Assembly: GCA_963766175.1 (NCBI GenBank)
Contig: CAVXZE010000010.1
Location: 124,001-188,000 of the forward strand
DNA from: CAVXZE01 sp963766175
Lineage (GTDB): Bacteria > Myxococcota_A > UBA9160 > UBA6930
Direction: 5' to 3'
Length of the DNA stretch: 64,000 bases
Shown: piece after piece, positions 35,745 through 43,621 of the stretch
Position numbering within the stretch: the first letter of the stretch is position 1
Layout: each line of letters begins with the position of its first letter
Notes under the pieces: model-generated
Told to the model about the DNA's origin: nothing
Database searches by the model: none
The model's input: the letters and a program-made list of their open reading frames with translations, nothing else
Position numbers and translations under genes: made by a program

Positions 35745-37142
35745 TCAGGAGCCGGTCGCTCCGGTCGTCCGGGAAACATCCGGGAACTCCGGGAGATCGC
35801 CGGTCTTCCGAGCGGCTTCCGCGATTTCCCGCAGGTTCTCCATCCCCGGTACCGGAATCTCCGGGAGCGACTTCAGCACCCGCTGCTTCTTCCGCGCGCG
35901 CGCGGGCCGGTGGTACTCGGGCATGAAGCGCTCCCGGCCGAGATTGGGATTCGTCGAACAGCGGACCGTCAGCCCGCGGGCGGTGCGAAGCAGGCACTCG
36001 TTGCAGCGGGCGCACTTGTCGTACTTCTCGCCAATGCGCACCTTGTTGGCGTAGTCGGGATCGGCCAGCATCTGGCGCCCCAGGGAGACCATGTCGATCC
36101 GGCCCGTCCGGATCGCCTCGGCGGCGGCGGCGGGCTTGTGGATGGATACGCAGATCACGGGTACGCCGTCGGGCAGCACCGACTTGAAGCTCTCCGCCGG
36201 CTCCAGCATGGTGCCGTCCTTCTCCGGGAAGAAGTACTTGAGGGCCTCGTAGGAGCCGTCGGACAGGTGCACGTAGTCGATGCCTCGCTCCCCCAGCGTC
36301 TTGACCACGATCTTGAGCTCGTCGTGGTGGATCCCCTCTGGCATGTGCTCGTCCCCGGAGAGGCGGACTCCGATGGGTATCGCATCACCGATCGCGGCCC
36401 GGGCGGCGTCGTAGCATTCGAGCAGGAAGCGCATGCGGTTCTCGAGGGAGCCGCCGTACTCGTCGGTCCGCTTGTTGGAGCGGGGCGAGAGGAACTGGTG
36501 CTCGAGGTAGCCGTGGGGCGCATGGATCTCGAGCCCATCGAAGCCCGCCACCACCGCCAGGCGACAGGAGCGCCCGTACTCCTCGATCTCGGAATGGATC
36601 TCCTCCCGGGTCATCTCGCGGGGCATGTCGGGTCGGGTCGCGAAGGGGGTCTCGGGGTGGAGGAACCAGGAGAGCTCCTTGGTGGAGTTCTTGACCACCA
36701 CCTTGGGCAGCATCCCCGGCTCGGTGCGGTAGGGAATCGCGGAAGGGGCCGGGGGCGACTCGTGGTCCGGATTGTGTCCCTGGCGGCCGAAGCCGATCGA
36801 GAGCTGGATGAAGATCTTGGAGCCGAAGGCGTGAACCGTCTCGCTCAGCTCCTCGAGTCCGGCGAGGTGGGTGGTGTTGAAGAGGTGGAGATTGGACGTG
36901 TAGGGGAAGCGCGAGGCGAGCTTGGTGCCGAGCACGCACTCCGAGATGATCAGGCCGGTCCCACCGCGTGCGCGTGCCGCGTAGTAGGCCAGGTTCTGAT
37001 CGGTCACCAGGCCGTTGTTGCCCGAGGACATCAGCACGTTCATGGGGGCCATCACGATCCGGTTGTCGATCTGGCAGTTCCCGATCTTGATGGGCTGGAA
37101 GAGCTCCGGATGGGGGACCTCGGGGGCGTTTTGCTTGGCCAT
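35745..37142 (-). CDS. Old yellow enzyme-like NADH:flavin oxidoreductase with Fe-S motif
   Basis: A 465-residue ene-reductase of the 2,4-dienoyl-CoA reductase/OYE group. The FMN barrel is complete (start PIKIGNCQIDNRIVMAPMN; HAPHGYLEHQFLSP for substrate binding; SLGRQMLADPDY for phosphate binding). Cys377/380/383/395 can bind a [4Fe-4S] cluster as in dienoyl-CoA reductase. The C-terminal FAD/NAD domain of the 670-residue enzymes is absent, so another protein must deliver electrons. I chose the ATG at 37142, which has AGAGGAG upstream, over the one at 37220, which would overlap the palindromic site. It is the first gene of the long operon, reducing C=C bonds of a CoA-bound or free substrate. 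Confidence 0.87.
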   Translation of the reverse strand: MAKQNAPEVPHPELFQPIKIGNCQIDNRIVMAPMNVLMSSGNNGLVTDQNLAYYAARARGGTGLIISECVLGTKLASRFPYTSNLHLFNTTHLAGLEELSETVHAFGSKIFIQLSIGFGRQGHNPDHESPPAPSAIPYRTEPGMLPKVVVKNSTKELSWFLHPETPFATRPDMPREMTREEIHSEIEEYGRSCRLAVVAGFDGLEIHAPHGYLEHQFLSPRSNKRTDEYGGSLENRMRFLLECYDAARAAIGDAIPIGVRLSGDEHMPEGIHHDELKIVVKTLGERGIDYVHLSDGSYEALKYFFPEKDGTMLEPAESFKSVLPDGVPVICVSIHKPAAAAEAIRTGRIDMVSLGRQMLADPDYANKVRIGEKYDKCARCNECLLRTARGLTVRCSTNPNLGRERFMPEYHRPARARKKQRVLKSLPEIPVPGMENLREIAEAARKTGDLPEFPDVSRTTGATGS

Positions 37143-37220
37143 GGGGTCGATCTCCTCTCTGGGCCCCGGCTGGCTCCCGGGGCCGGATTTGCTGAGACTC
37201 GAGTAATCTGACATAATCAT

Positions 37221-37246
37221 CAGAATAGATCAAGTCCTCTATTCTG
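37221..37246. promoter_or_regulatory. Inverted repeat operator candidate between two divergent genes
   Basis: CAGAATAG (37221-37228) and CTATTCTG (37239-37246) are perfect 8-bp arms with a 10-nt spacer. The site lies in an AT-rich stretch between the long minus-strand operon (first start 37142) and the plus-strand crotonase (start 37325). Its symmetry suits a TetR-type dimer, and a TetR gene lies 0.9 kb away at 38148-38804. Confidence 0.5.
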
Positions 37247-37324
37247 GATTTCGAGAGGGCCCCGGCCGGCGTTGCCAGGCGGGCGGTCCGAGAGCGGGGA
37301 AAAGCCCCGAGAAGAGGAGAGACC

Positions 37325-38107
37325 ATGCTCGTTCCGGAGGCCTACCAGGCGATTCAGATCGAGAAGCGGGAGAACGGTGTGGTGCTCGCCACGCTGAATC
37401 GGCCCGAGAAGCGGAACGCCGTCGACGACACCATGCACCGCGAGCTCGGCCAGCTTCCCCGCGACGCGGACGGGGACCCGGAGGTAAAGGTCGTCGTGAT
37501 CACGGGCGCCGGCCGGGCCTTCTGCGCGGGCGGGGACTTCTCCGGCGGCCTGACGCCCGACGAGGGGATGTGGCTGGACGCCCGCCGCGTCGTCGATGGC
37601 ATGCTCGACTGCCAGAAGCCGATCATCACCGCCGTGAACGGCTATGCCATGGGGCTCGGCTCCACCGTTGCCTTCCTGGGAGACGTCGTCTTCGCGGCCC
37701 GCAGCGCCACCTTCGCCGACACCCATGTGCGGATGGGAATCGCCGCTGGCGACGGGGGTCAGGTGATCTGGCCGCTCCTGATGGGGGTCAACCGGGCCAA
37801 GTACTACTTGATGACCGGTGAACGCATTCCCGCCGAGGAGGCCGAGAGGCTGGGACTGGTGAATTTCCTCGTCGAGGACGATGCGCTGATGGACCGGGCG
37901 CTGGAGCTCGCCGACCGGTTGGCGGCCGGCCCCGCCGTGGCGATTTCGGCCTCCAAGGTCGGAGTGAATCAGCTGATCAAGATGGTCTCGAACCTGGTTC
38001 TCCCGCTCTCGCTCAAGCTCGAGGAGCGGACCATGGCCACGGAGGATTTCCGGGAGGCGGTGATGGCGTTCGCGGAGAAGCGGGAGCCAAAGTACAAGGG
38101 ACGCTAG
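37325..38107 (+). CDS. Enoyl-CoA hydratase/isomerase (crotonase) family protein
   Basis: A 260-residue crotonase. Oxyanion segments FCAGGDFSG (about 63-71) and GYAMGLGSTVAF (about 102-113) are intact, but both usual catalytic Glu positions are changed: GLGSTV instead of GGGxEL, and ADTHVRMGIAAGDGG instead of a PE-containing loop. The second replacement motif recurs in a subgroup of crotonases, so it is probably a real subfamily rather than decay. It is likely an acyl-CoA isomerase, hydrolase or lyase. It is divergent from the long operon and shares its palindromic promoter region. Confidence 0.85.
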   Translation: MLVPEAYQAIQIEKRENGVVLATLNRPEKRNAVDDTMHRELGQLPRDADGDPEVKVVVITGAGRAFCAGGDFSGGLTPDEGMWLDARRVVDGMLDCQKPIITAVNGYAMGLGSTVAFLGDVVFAARSATFADTHVRMGIAAGDGGQVIWPLLMGVNRAKYYLMTGERIPAEEAERLGLVNFLVEDDALMDRALELADRLAAGPAVAISASKVGVNQLIKMVSNLVLPLSLKLEERTMATEDFREAVMAFAEKREPKYKGR

Positions 38108-38147
38108 GACGGCCGCCGGAACCGGGCATCGGTCGCTCTGGGGTCAC

Positions 38148-38804
38148 TCAGGCGGCGGCGTTCCGGCTTCCGAAGGGGATCTCCGGGAGCGGGCGGCTGG
38201 CGATCGCCTCCGCCTGACGGGCCGAGAGTCCGACCAGCTTGAGGGCGATGGCCGCGGCGTTCTCCGGCGCATCCTCTCCGAGCTCTCCGTGGAGCCGGCC
38301 GGCCAGGACGGACAGCGTCACTCCGGAGATCGCCACCGTCGCGTAGGTGACGTCGGCTGCGCGGAAGCGCCCTGCCTCGATGCCGAGGTGGATGTCGCGC
38401 ATCAGGCGCCGGCCCAGACCGGTCCGGAGGACCTGCGCCAGAAAGACCGAGCGCATCAGGAACCAGCCCCAGGTGGGGTCCTCGGCGCCTCGCATCACCA
38501 CGTAGCGGACCGAAGCGGCCAGGATCTCGGCGGGATCCCCCACCTCGTCGGCGATGTGGTCGAGTGCGTCGCCGTAGCTTTCGATGGTCTCGTCGAAGAT
38601 GGCCTGGACGATCGCCTGCTTCGACTCGAAGTGATTGTAGAAGGAGCCGAAGCCCACGTCGGCCGTATCGGTGATCTCCTGGATGGTGGTGGCGCCGATT
38701 CCCTTCTCCGCCATCAGCTCGTGCGCGGCGCGGATCAGCTTGGCGCGAGTTTCCTGTCGCCGCCGCTCCCCTCTGCCCGCGGGCCGCTTTTCTCGGGCTG
38801 CCAC
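38148..38804 (-). CDS. TetR family transcriptional regulator
   Basis: A 218-residue TetR regulator. The DNA-binding part is clear: RRRQETRAKLIRAAHELMAEKG, then the helix-turn-helix IQEITDTADVGFGSFYNHFESK (about 41-62). The start appears to be GTG at 38804, with AGGAGG upstream. It lies between the crotonase and the flavoprotein at 38951, divergent from the latter, and may act on the palindrome at 37221-37246 or on its own promoter. Ligand unknown; acyl-CoA thioesters are common effectors for such neighbours. Confidence 0.88.
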   Translation of the reverse strand: MAAREKRPAGRGERRRQETRAKLIRAAHELMAEKGIGATTIQEITDTADVGFGSFYNHFESKQAIVQAIFDETIESYGDALDHIADEVGDPAEILAASVRYVVMRGAEDPTWGWFLMRSVFLAQVLRTGLGRRLMRDIHLGIEAGRFRAADVTYATVAISGVTLSVLAGRLHGELGEDAPENAAAIALKLVGLSARQAEAIASRPLPEIPFGSRNAAA

Positions 38805-38950
38805 CGCTGGAATCCTCCTGGTGCTTCAGTGGAGGAGACTAGCACTCTCTAAGGATTTCGTCATACTTGATTTTTTCATCACCTTTGCTGCGGGGCGAAA
38901 TCGAATCCCACCCGCGGCTTCCGCGTTTTGGTAGAAGACTGGAAGGTTCC

Positions 38951-40648
38951 ATGGGAATCGAGCCGATCGAGACGGATCTCCTCATCGTGGGAAGCGGCTT
39001 CGCCGGTCTCTGGGCAGCGATCAGCGCGCGCGAGGCCGGCGTCGGGCGCGTCGCCGTCGTCGACAAGGCGGCGATTGCCATGTCCAGCCAGTCGCGCCTC
39101 TGCGCCGGCGCCACCATCTACTGTCTGCCGGAGGATGACGCCGAGGTCTGGCTGCGCGACATCGTCGAGGCGAACGGCTTCCTCTCCCGCCAGCCCCTGG
39201 TGGCGGAGATCCTCGAGACTTCGTACCAGAGGCTCTGCAAGCTCGAGGAGTGGGGTGTCTCGTATCCGGCCCCGGAGGGAGCCTACGTCCGCATCCCCTC
39301 CCGGGGCCTCAAGAACGTGAAGATGATGGTGGTTCCCCGCTTCCGGGATCGCGTCGGGGGCTCGGCGGTCATCGACGCGCTCCGACGCCGGGCGATTCGG
39401 GCAGGCATCCGTCAGTACCCACGTGTACTGGTCACGGATCTCCTCCAGCGTGGGGGCCGCATCGCAGGGGCCGTCGGGCTGGACCGCACCACAGCCGAGC
39501 CGATCGCCTTCGGCGCAAGGGCCGTGCTGCTCGCCACCGCCGACTGCAGCTTCCGCGGCAATTACGTCTGCACAGACGGAACCACCGGCGACGGCTTCCG
39601 GCTCGCCTACGACCAGGGCGTGCGCCTCTCCAACATGGAGTTCCTCTGTACCAACACCGGCTCGCCGAGTTTCGGCTTCGAGGGCACCGGCGTGGCACTC
39701 AAGTGGGGCGGGCGTCTGCTCAATGCCGAGGGTGAGAGCTTCATGGAGAAGTACCATCCGGATGCGAACGCCGCAGAAATCCACGAGTTGACCCAGGCGA
39801 TGGCGCGTGAAGCCGAGCAGGGTCACGGTCCTCCCTTCTACATCGAGATGGGTGACGCCTGGAAGACACGGATCGGCCCCGCTCTCGCGGGAATCGGCGG
39901 CTTCATGCCCGTCAACCTGGCCAAGCTCGAGGCCGAGGGCGTCGACCTCGCACAGCGACAGGAGTGGGTCCCCGCAGTGCAGACGCTGCGCGGCGGCGTG
40001 CGCATCGAGACCGATGGTCAATCGGATCTGCCCGGTCTCTTCGCAGCCGGAATGACCGAGGCACTGGACCCCGGCCTCTTCAATGGCTGGTCGACGATGC
40101 GCGCGATGGGCTCGGGAGAGCGCAGCGGCCGCGGCGCGGCCGCGTACCTGCGGAGCGCTGAACCGGTTTCACCCGATGCCGGCGAGATCGCCGCGCTGGT
40201 GGCGCGTGCGACGGCGCCGCTGGACGGGAAGGCGACCGATGCGTCGCGCCCCGATGAGGTCATCGAGCGCATGCACGCGCTGATCTTCGACCCGAAGGTT
40301 AGCATCTTGAAGCGAGGTGAGAGCCTGAGCGCAACCCTCGAGGAGATCCAGGACCTGCGCGTCGCCGCTCTCCCCGCGCTCGCCGCCCGCGATCCCCACG
40401 AGCTCGCCAAGCTGCACGAGACCCGCAACATGATCCTGGTTGCCGAGATGTTTCTCCGCGCCTCGCTCACGCGCACGGAATCGCGCGGCTCCCACTTCCG
40501 CGCCGACCATCCGGAGCTCGACAACGAGCGCTGGCTCTCCTGGGTCAACCTCCGGAAAGGCGAGGGCGGGGAGATGCGGGTCGAGACCGAGCCGGTTCCG
40601 CTCGACAGCTATCCGATCCAGCCGCGGTCGGCAGGGGCGAGGGCATGA
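38951..40648 (+). CDS. FAD-binding dehydrogenase, fumarate reductase/L-aspartate oxidase/AprA type
   Basis: A 565-residue flavoprotein of the succinate dehydrogenase/fumarate reductase superfamily. The FAD motif GSGFAG is at 14-19; CAGATIY, a DGTTGDG-type segment and the C-terminal LTRTESRGSHFRADHPE region (about 522-538) match the family, where the last carries substrate-binding Arg and His residues. The ATG at 38951, after GGAAGG, fits the family start better than the upstream in-frame ATG. Its stop overlaps a 70-residue ferredoxin gene (ATGA), so the pair is probably one flavin/iron-sulfur complex, as in adenylylsulfate reductase. Lack of other sulfur genes makes that substrate unlikely; it may reduce or oxidise an organic acid. 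Confidence 0.8.
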   Translation: MGIEPIETDLLIVGSGFAGLWAAISAREAGVGRVAVVDKAAIAMSSQSRLCAGATIYCLPEDDAEVWLRDIVEANGFLSRQPLVAEILETSYQRLCKLEEWGVSYPAPEGAYVRIPSRGLKNVKMMVVPRFRDRVGGSAVIDALRRRAIRAGIRQYPRVLVTDLLQRGGRIAGAVGLDRTTAEPIAFGARAVLLATADCSFRGNYVCTDGTTGDGFRLAYDQGVRLSNMEFLCTNTGSPSFGFEGTGVALKWGGRLLNAEGESFMEKYHPDANAAEIHELTQAMAREAEQGHGPPFYIEMGDAWKTRIGPALAGIGGFMPVNLAKLEAEGVDLAQRQEWVPAVQTLRGGVRIETDGQSDLPGLFAAGMTEALDPGLFNGWSTMRAMGSGERSGRGAAAYLRSAEPVSPDAGEIAALVARATAPLDGKATDASRPDEVIERMHALIFDPKVSILKRGESLSATLEEIQDLRVAALPALAARDPHELAKLHETRNMILVAEMFLRASLTRTESRGSHFRADHPELDNERWLSWVNLRKGEGGEMRVETEPVPLDSYPIQPRSAGARA

Positions 40649-40857
40649 TCGAGTCCCTCGACGAGAAGAAGTGCAACGGCTGCGAGATCTGCTTCAACGT
40701 CTGTCCCTGTGACGTCTTTCGCCTTCTCCCCGAGGAGCACGGCGTTCGCATCGCCTACGCCGACGACTGCCAGACGTGCTTTGCCTGCGAGCTCGACTGT
40801 CCGGAGGGCGCGATCTACGTGGGACCGATGCGCAAGCCTCGCCTTCAGGCCTGGTGA
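40645..40857 (+). CDS. Small two-cluster ferredoxin (AprB-like)
   Basis: A 70-residue iron-sulfur protein with two ferredoxin motifs: CNGCEICFNVCPCDV (from about residue 10) and CQTCFACELDCPEGA (from about 45), enough for two [4Fe-4S] clusters. It lacks the C-terminal tail of true AprB. Its ATG lies inside the stop of the flavoprotein gene, which argues for a 1:1 complex carrying electrons to or from the FAD. Confidence 0.88.
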   Translation: MIESLDEKKCNGCEICFNVCPCDVFRLLPEEHGVRIAYADDCQTCFACELDCPEGAIYVGPMRKPRLQAW

Positions 40858-40908
40858 ACGGAGACGCCTCGCGCCCGATACGGCGCGAATGGTGAAAGGA
40901 ATTCGAAG

Positions 40909-41832
40909 ATGGCAGCGACCTGTGTAGCGATCCTGAGCCCCGGGGACATGGGCCACGCGGTAGGCGCGCTCCTCGCCGAGCGCGGCTTTCGTCTGGTCAG
41001 CGCCCTTGCAGAGCGGAGCGAGCTCACGCGCAGTCGCGCCGAGCGCGCCGGGATCGAGGATGCGGGTGATCTGGACGGCGTGGTGAGGGCAGCGGAGGGG
41101 ATCCTGGCGATTCTTCCACCCGCAGAGGCCGAGCCCCTCGCTCGCCGCGTCGCGGAGGCGATGCGGCGCACCGGACGGACGCCCATCTACGCGGACTGCA
41201 ATGCGGTCTCGCCCGCCACCGCGGGTCGGATCGCCGAAGCGATCACCGCCGTGGGTGCTCCTTTCATTGACGCAGGGATCATCGGGGCGGCTCCCGGCCC
41301 CAAGCGCCCTGACACTCGCTTCTACGCGAGCGGGCCCCAATCGAAATGGCTCGAAGGACTCGCGGGCCGCGGGGAGCAGGGGGGAATCACGGTGATCGGT
41401 CTCGGCGAAGAAATCGGCAGGGCCTCGGCCATCAAGATGGCCTACGCGGCACTCACCAAGGGAACCATGACGCTCCAGGCCGCGGTGCTGATGACGGCGA
41501 TGCGGCTGGACGTCTTCGAGGAGCTGGGCCGAGAGCTCGAGAAGAGCCAGCCGGAGGCCTGGGCTCGCATGCGGATCCTCCCCTTCCTGCCCGCGGACTC
41601 CGGGCGCTGGATCGGCGAGATGGAGCAGATCGCCGCGACCTTCCGCGACGCCGGCGTGCCGGACGACTTCCACCGGGGCGCGGCGGCGATCTTCCGAATC
41701 ATGGCGGCGACTCCATTCGCCGCCGAGAGCCGCGAGACGCTGGACCGCAGTCGCAGCCTCGAGGACGCGATCCGGGTGTTCGCGGAGCAGCTTCCGGCCC
41801 GGCAGGGAAACGATCCCGCGAGCGACGCCTGA
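40909..41832 (+). CDS. NAD(P)-binding 6-phosphogluconate dehydrogenase-like protein with DUF1932 domain
   Basis: A 307-residue beta-hydroxyacid-dehydrogenase-like protein. The N-terminal Rossmann fold has a SPGDMGHAVG dinucleotide motif (about 10-19) and ADCNAVSP; residues about 185-260 fit the helical DUF1932 domain, with the conserved KMAYAALTKG lysine region. Members reduce or oxidise hydroxy acids or imines. It starts 51 bp after the ferredoxin gene with AAAGGA upstream, so it may belong to the same transcript and supply or take NAD(P)H. Confidence 0.83.
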   Translation: MAATCVAILSPGDMGHAVGALLAERGFRLVSALAERSELTRSRAERAGIEDAGDLDGVVRAAEGILAILPPAEAEPLARRVAEAMRRTGRTPIYADCNAVSPATAGRIAEAITAVGAPFIDAGIIGAAPGPKRPDTRFYASGPQSKWLEGLAGRGEQGGITVIGLGEEIGRASAIKMAYAALTKGTMTLQAAVLMTAMRLDVFEELGRELEKSQPEAWARMRILPFLPADSGRWIGEMEQIAATFRDAGVPDDFHRGAAAIFRIMAATPFAAESRETLDRSRSLEDAIRVFAEQLPARQGNDPASDA

Positions 41833-42108
41833 AGTCCACCGCATGGTGGGGTAAACGAGGAACGGCACTCCCGCGACTACCTCTCCCAGCCGGCCGTATT
41901 CGTAGTCTACCGATATGTCATTGTCTTGTTCTTCGGAACCCATCGCTCCACTCGATCCGGCGCCGAGGCGCAAGAGCTTCCCAGGCCCGCCGGCCGATCT
42001 GACAGACCAGTCTCGCCTTCGTCAAGTGTCGCGCGAATTCGAAGCGTACTGGGAGTGGGAGATGTTGATTGGCTTGCCAGTTTTCGAGCTCCGGGCGAGA
42101 CTCGTTGC

Positions 42109-42663
42109 ATGCTGATCGACGATTTTGGCGGCAGCGATTTCATCTCGAAGCTCGGCACGCGATGGCGTGCTGTCAGCGACCGGGTCATGGGCGGGATCTC
42201 GGAAGCCTCGATCGCCCACGACACCATCGACGGCCGTCAGTGCCTTCGCCTCACCGGCGACGTCTGTCTCGAGAACAACGGCGGTTTCCTCCAAGCAGCG
42301 CTCGACCTGCACCCATCGGGCAAGAACATCGATGTGTCTGGATACACCGGGGTCAGACTCGTCGCGCGTGGCAATGGAGAGAGATATTCCGTTCACCTCC
42401 GCACTCCGGACAATGTCCGTCCTTGGCAGTCCTACCGCGCTCATTTCACCGCAGGTGCGGATTGGGAGACGATCCATCTTCCTTTTGGGGATTTTACGCC
42501 CCATCGGCTCGACGCGCCCTTGGATACCACGCGGCTTCGGCGGATCGGCCTGGTCGCTATTGGACGGGCGTTTCATGCCGACCTCGCGGTCTGCGAGATC
42601 GGATTCGATCGCCAGGCCCAGTTGGCCAGCCAGAGCGGGACGTTGAGTTCTAGGGGCGGCTGA
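42109..42663 (+). CDS. CIA30 (complex I intermediate-associated protein 30) domain protein
   Basis: A 184-residue protein made almost entirely of a CIA30-type beta-sandwich (NADH:ubiquinone oxidoreductase assembly factor/carbohydrate-binding-like fold). Marks are DDFGG near the start, WRAVSDRVMGGIS (about 21-33) and the YSVHLRTPDN segment. Bacterial members are of unknown role. The start is uncertain: the ATG at 42109 begins right at the domain but its ribosome site is weak. About 275 bp upstream of it (41833-42108) holds no gene I can support. It marks the left side of a stretch with different base composition. Confidence 0.7.
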   Translation: MLIDDFGGSDFISKLGTRWRAVSDRVMGGISEASIAHDTIDGRQCLRLTGDVCLENNGGFLQAALDLHPSGKNIDVSGYTGVRLVARGNGERYSVHLRTPDNVRPWQSYRAHFTAGADWETIHLPFGDFTPHRLDAPLDTTRLRRIGLVAIGRAFHADLAVCEIGFDRQAQLASQSGTLSSRGG

Positions 42664-42686
42664 GCCGGGCTCTATCCGCGCCGATA

Positions 42687-43121
42687 GTGTTTTCAGCCAT
42701 TTACGAAAACCGGCTGTTCAGCACTTATTTGCCCAAGGCCAAGCCTGTATTCTTGTTAGATCAGCCGTTGGCCGGTGCTGTTTGGTCGCGGTCGCGATGG
42801 CAGATTGCACGGCGATATGATGATCCGAATTTTGCACCGATCGAGTGGTTCAACCTGCAGGGCGCCTACAGTGGTGTAACGGCGGATTACCTGCGAATTC
42901 TGGAACAACGACAGGAGATCAGCTTCGAAGTTTTGACGCGTGCGATCTTTGCCACCCAGGAATTCAAGCCCGATCTGATCATGCTCGATGTGAGGATGCC
43001 GGACATGACGGGTGACGAAGTGGCGGCACAGCTCAAGGGTGATCCGGAACTGGAGCGTCAGAGAGTGTTAGACGAACTCGAGGAGCTCCGCGCCAGGATC
43101 GAAAGGGTGCTGGCTGAATAA
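42687..43121 (+). pseudogene. Chimeric ORF containing a response-regulator receiver fragment
   Basis: The 144-residue frame holds a short receiver-domain core around residues 94-122 (KPDLIMLDVRMPDMTGDEV, with the would-be phosphorylated Asp in LDV), but the N-terminal DD motif of receivers and the following T/S and K strands are absent. The first 90 residues look unrelated, and the last 22 are a charged coiled-coil (ELEELRARIERVL). It reads as joined remnants rather than a working regulator. Base composition is clearly lower in G+C than the neighbouring catabolic genes, pointing to acquired DNA. Confidence 0.5.
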
Positions 43122-43154
43122 GCAGGTGGTGCAGAGAACGATAGGAGCGAAGCC

Positions 43155-43550
43155 ATGGCAGGGTTGAGTGAGAGGCAAGAGAAGGCGTTGAGGCAGTGGT
43201 ACAGCCAGCCGAAGGTCCTCGACGAGGCCCTCGCCCATCTCGATGAGAACGATTGGTCCGGCATGGAAGAATACGTGCACCGCGATGCCTTGATGCCAAT
43301 TGCTCGGATCGACGAGCTTCCCGAATTCATGCGCGACGAGAGCGGAACCCCGTTCTTTCCGACTGGCATAGATCCCGCAGGAAACCTGGAGGTCTGGCAA
43401 GATGCCATCGAGGTCGGTTGGGAGGTCATGGAGAAGGAGCGAGGAATCAGCCACGACCGTGTCCACAAAGAGATCGCCAAGATCGAGCGGGATGATTGGG
43501 ACAGGTTCATCCGTCGTGCGGAGGAAAGGAAGAAGAGCGGCGGAAAGTGA
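43155..43550 (+). CDS. Hypothetical protein
   Basis: A 131-residue acidic, soluble protein I do not recognise. It has no signal or membrane segment; a Trp- and Glu-rich middle (NLEVWQDAIEVGWEVMEKE) and a charged C-terminal helix (IERDDWDRFIRRAEERKK) suggest a small all-helical fold. AGGAG-like sequence lies upstream of its start. It sits between the chimeric receiver ORF and an IS element, so it belongs to the accessory island. Confidence 0.55.
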   Translation: MAGLSERQEKALRQWYSQPKVLDEALAHLDENDWSGMEEYVHRDALMPIARIDELPEFMRDESGTPFFPTGIDPAGNLEVWQDAIEVGWEVMEKERGISHDRVHKEIAKIERDDWDRFIRRAEERKKSGGK

Positions 43551-43621
43551 ACGGGGTCTTGTCGCTTGTGGCGTGGCACGACAGCGATCTCGGATCGCCG
43601 GATTCGCCGTTTCTCCTCTAG

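Noticed and set aside
32090..35926. Very long plus-strand open frame of 1278 codons opposite the ligase, flavoprotein and dehydrogenase genes
   Set aside because: Composition lacks any domain; it mirrors three clear minus-strand enzyme genes and is an effect of high G+C codon bias.
41926..42108. Longer N-terminus for the CIA30 protein
   Set aside because: The extra residues have no fold and the domain starts right at the later ATG, although start choice stays uncertain.
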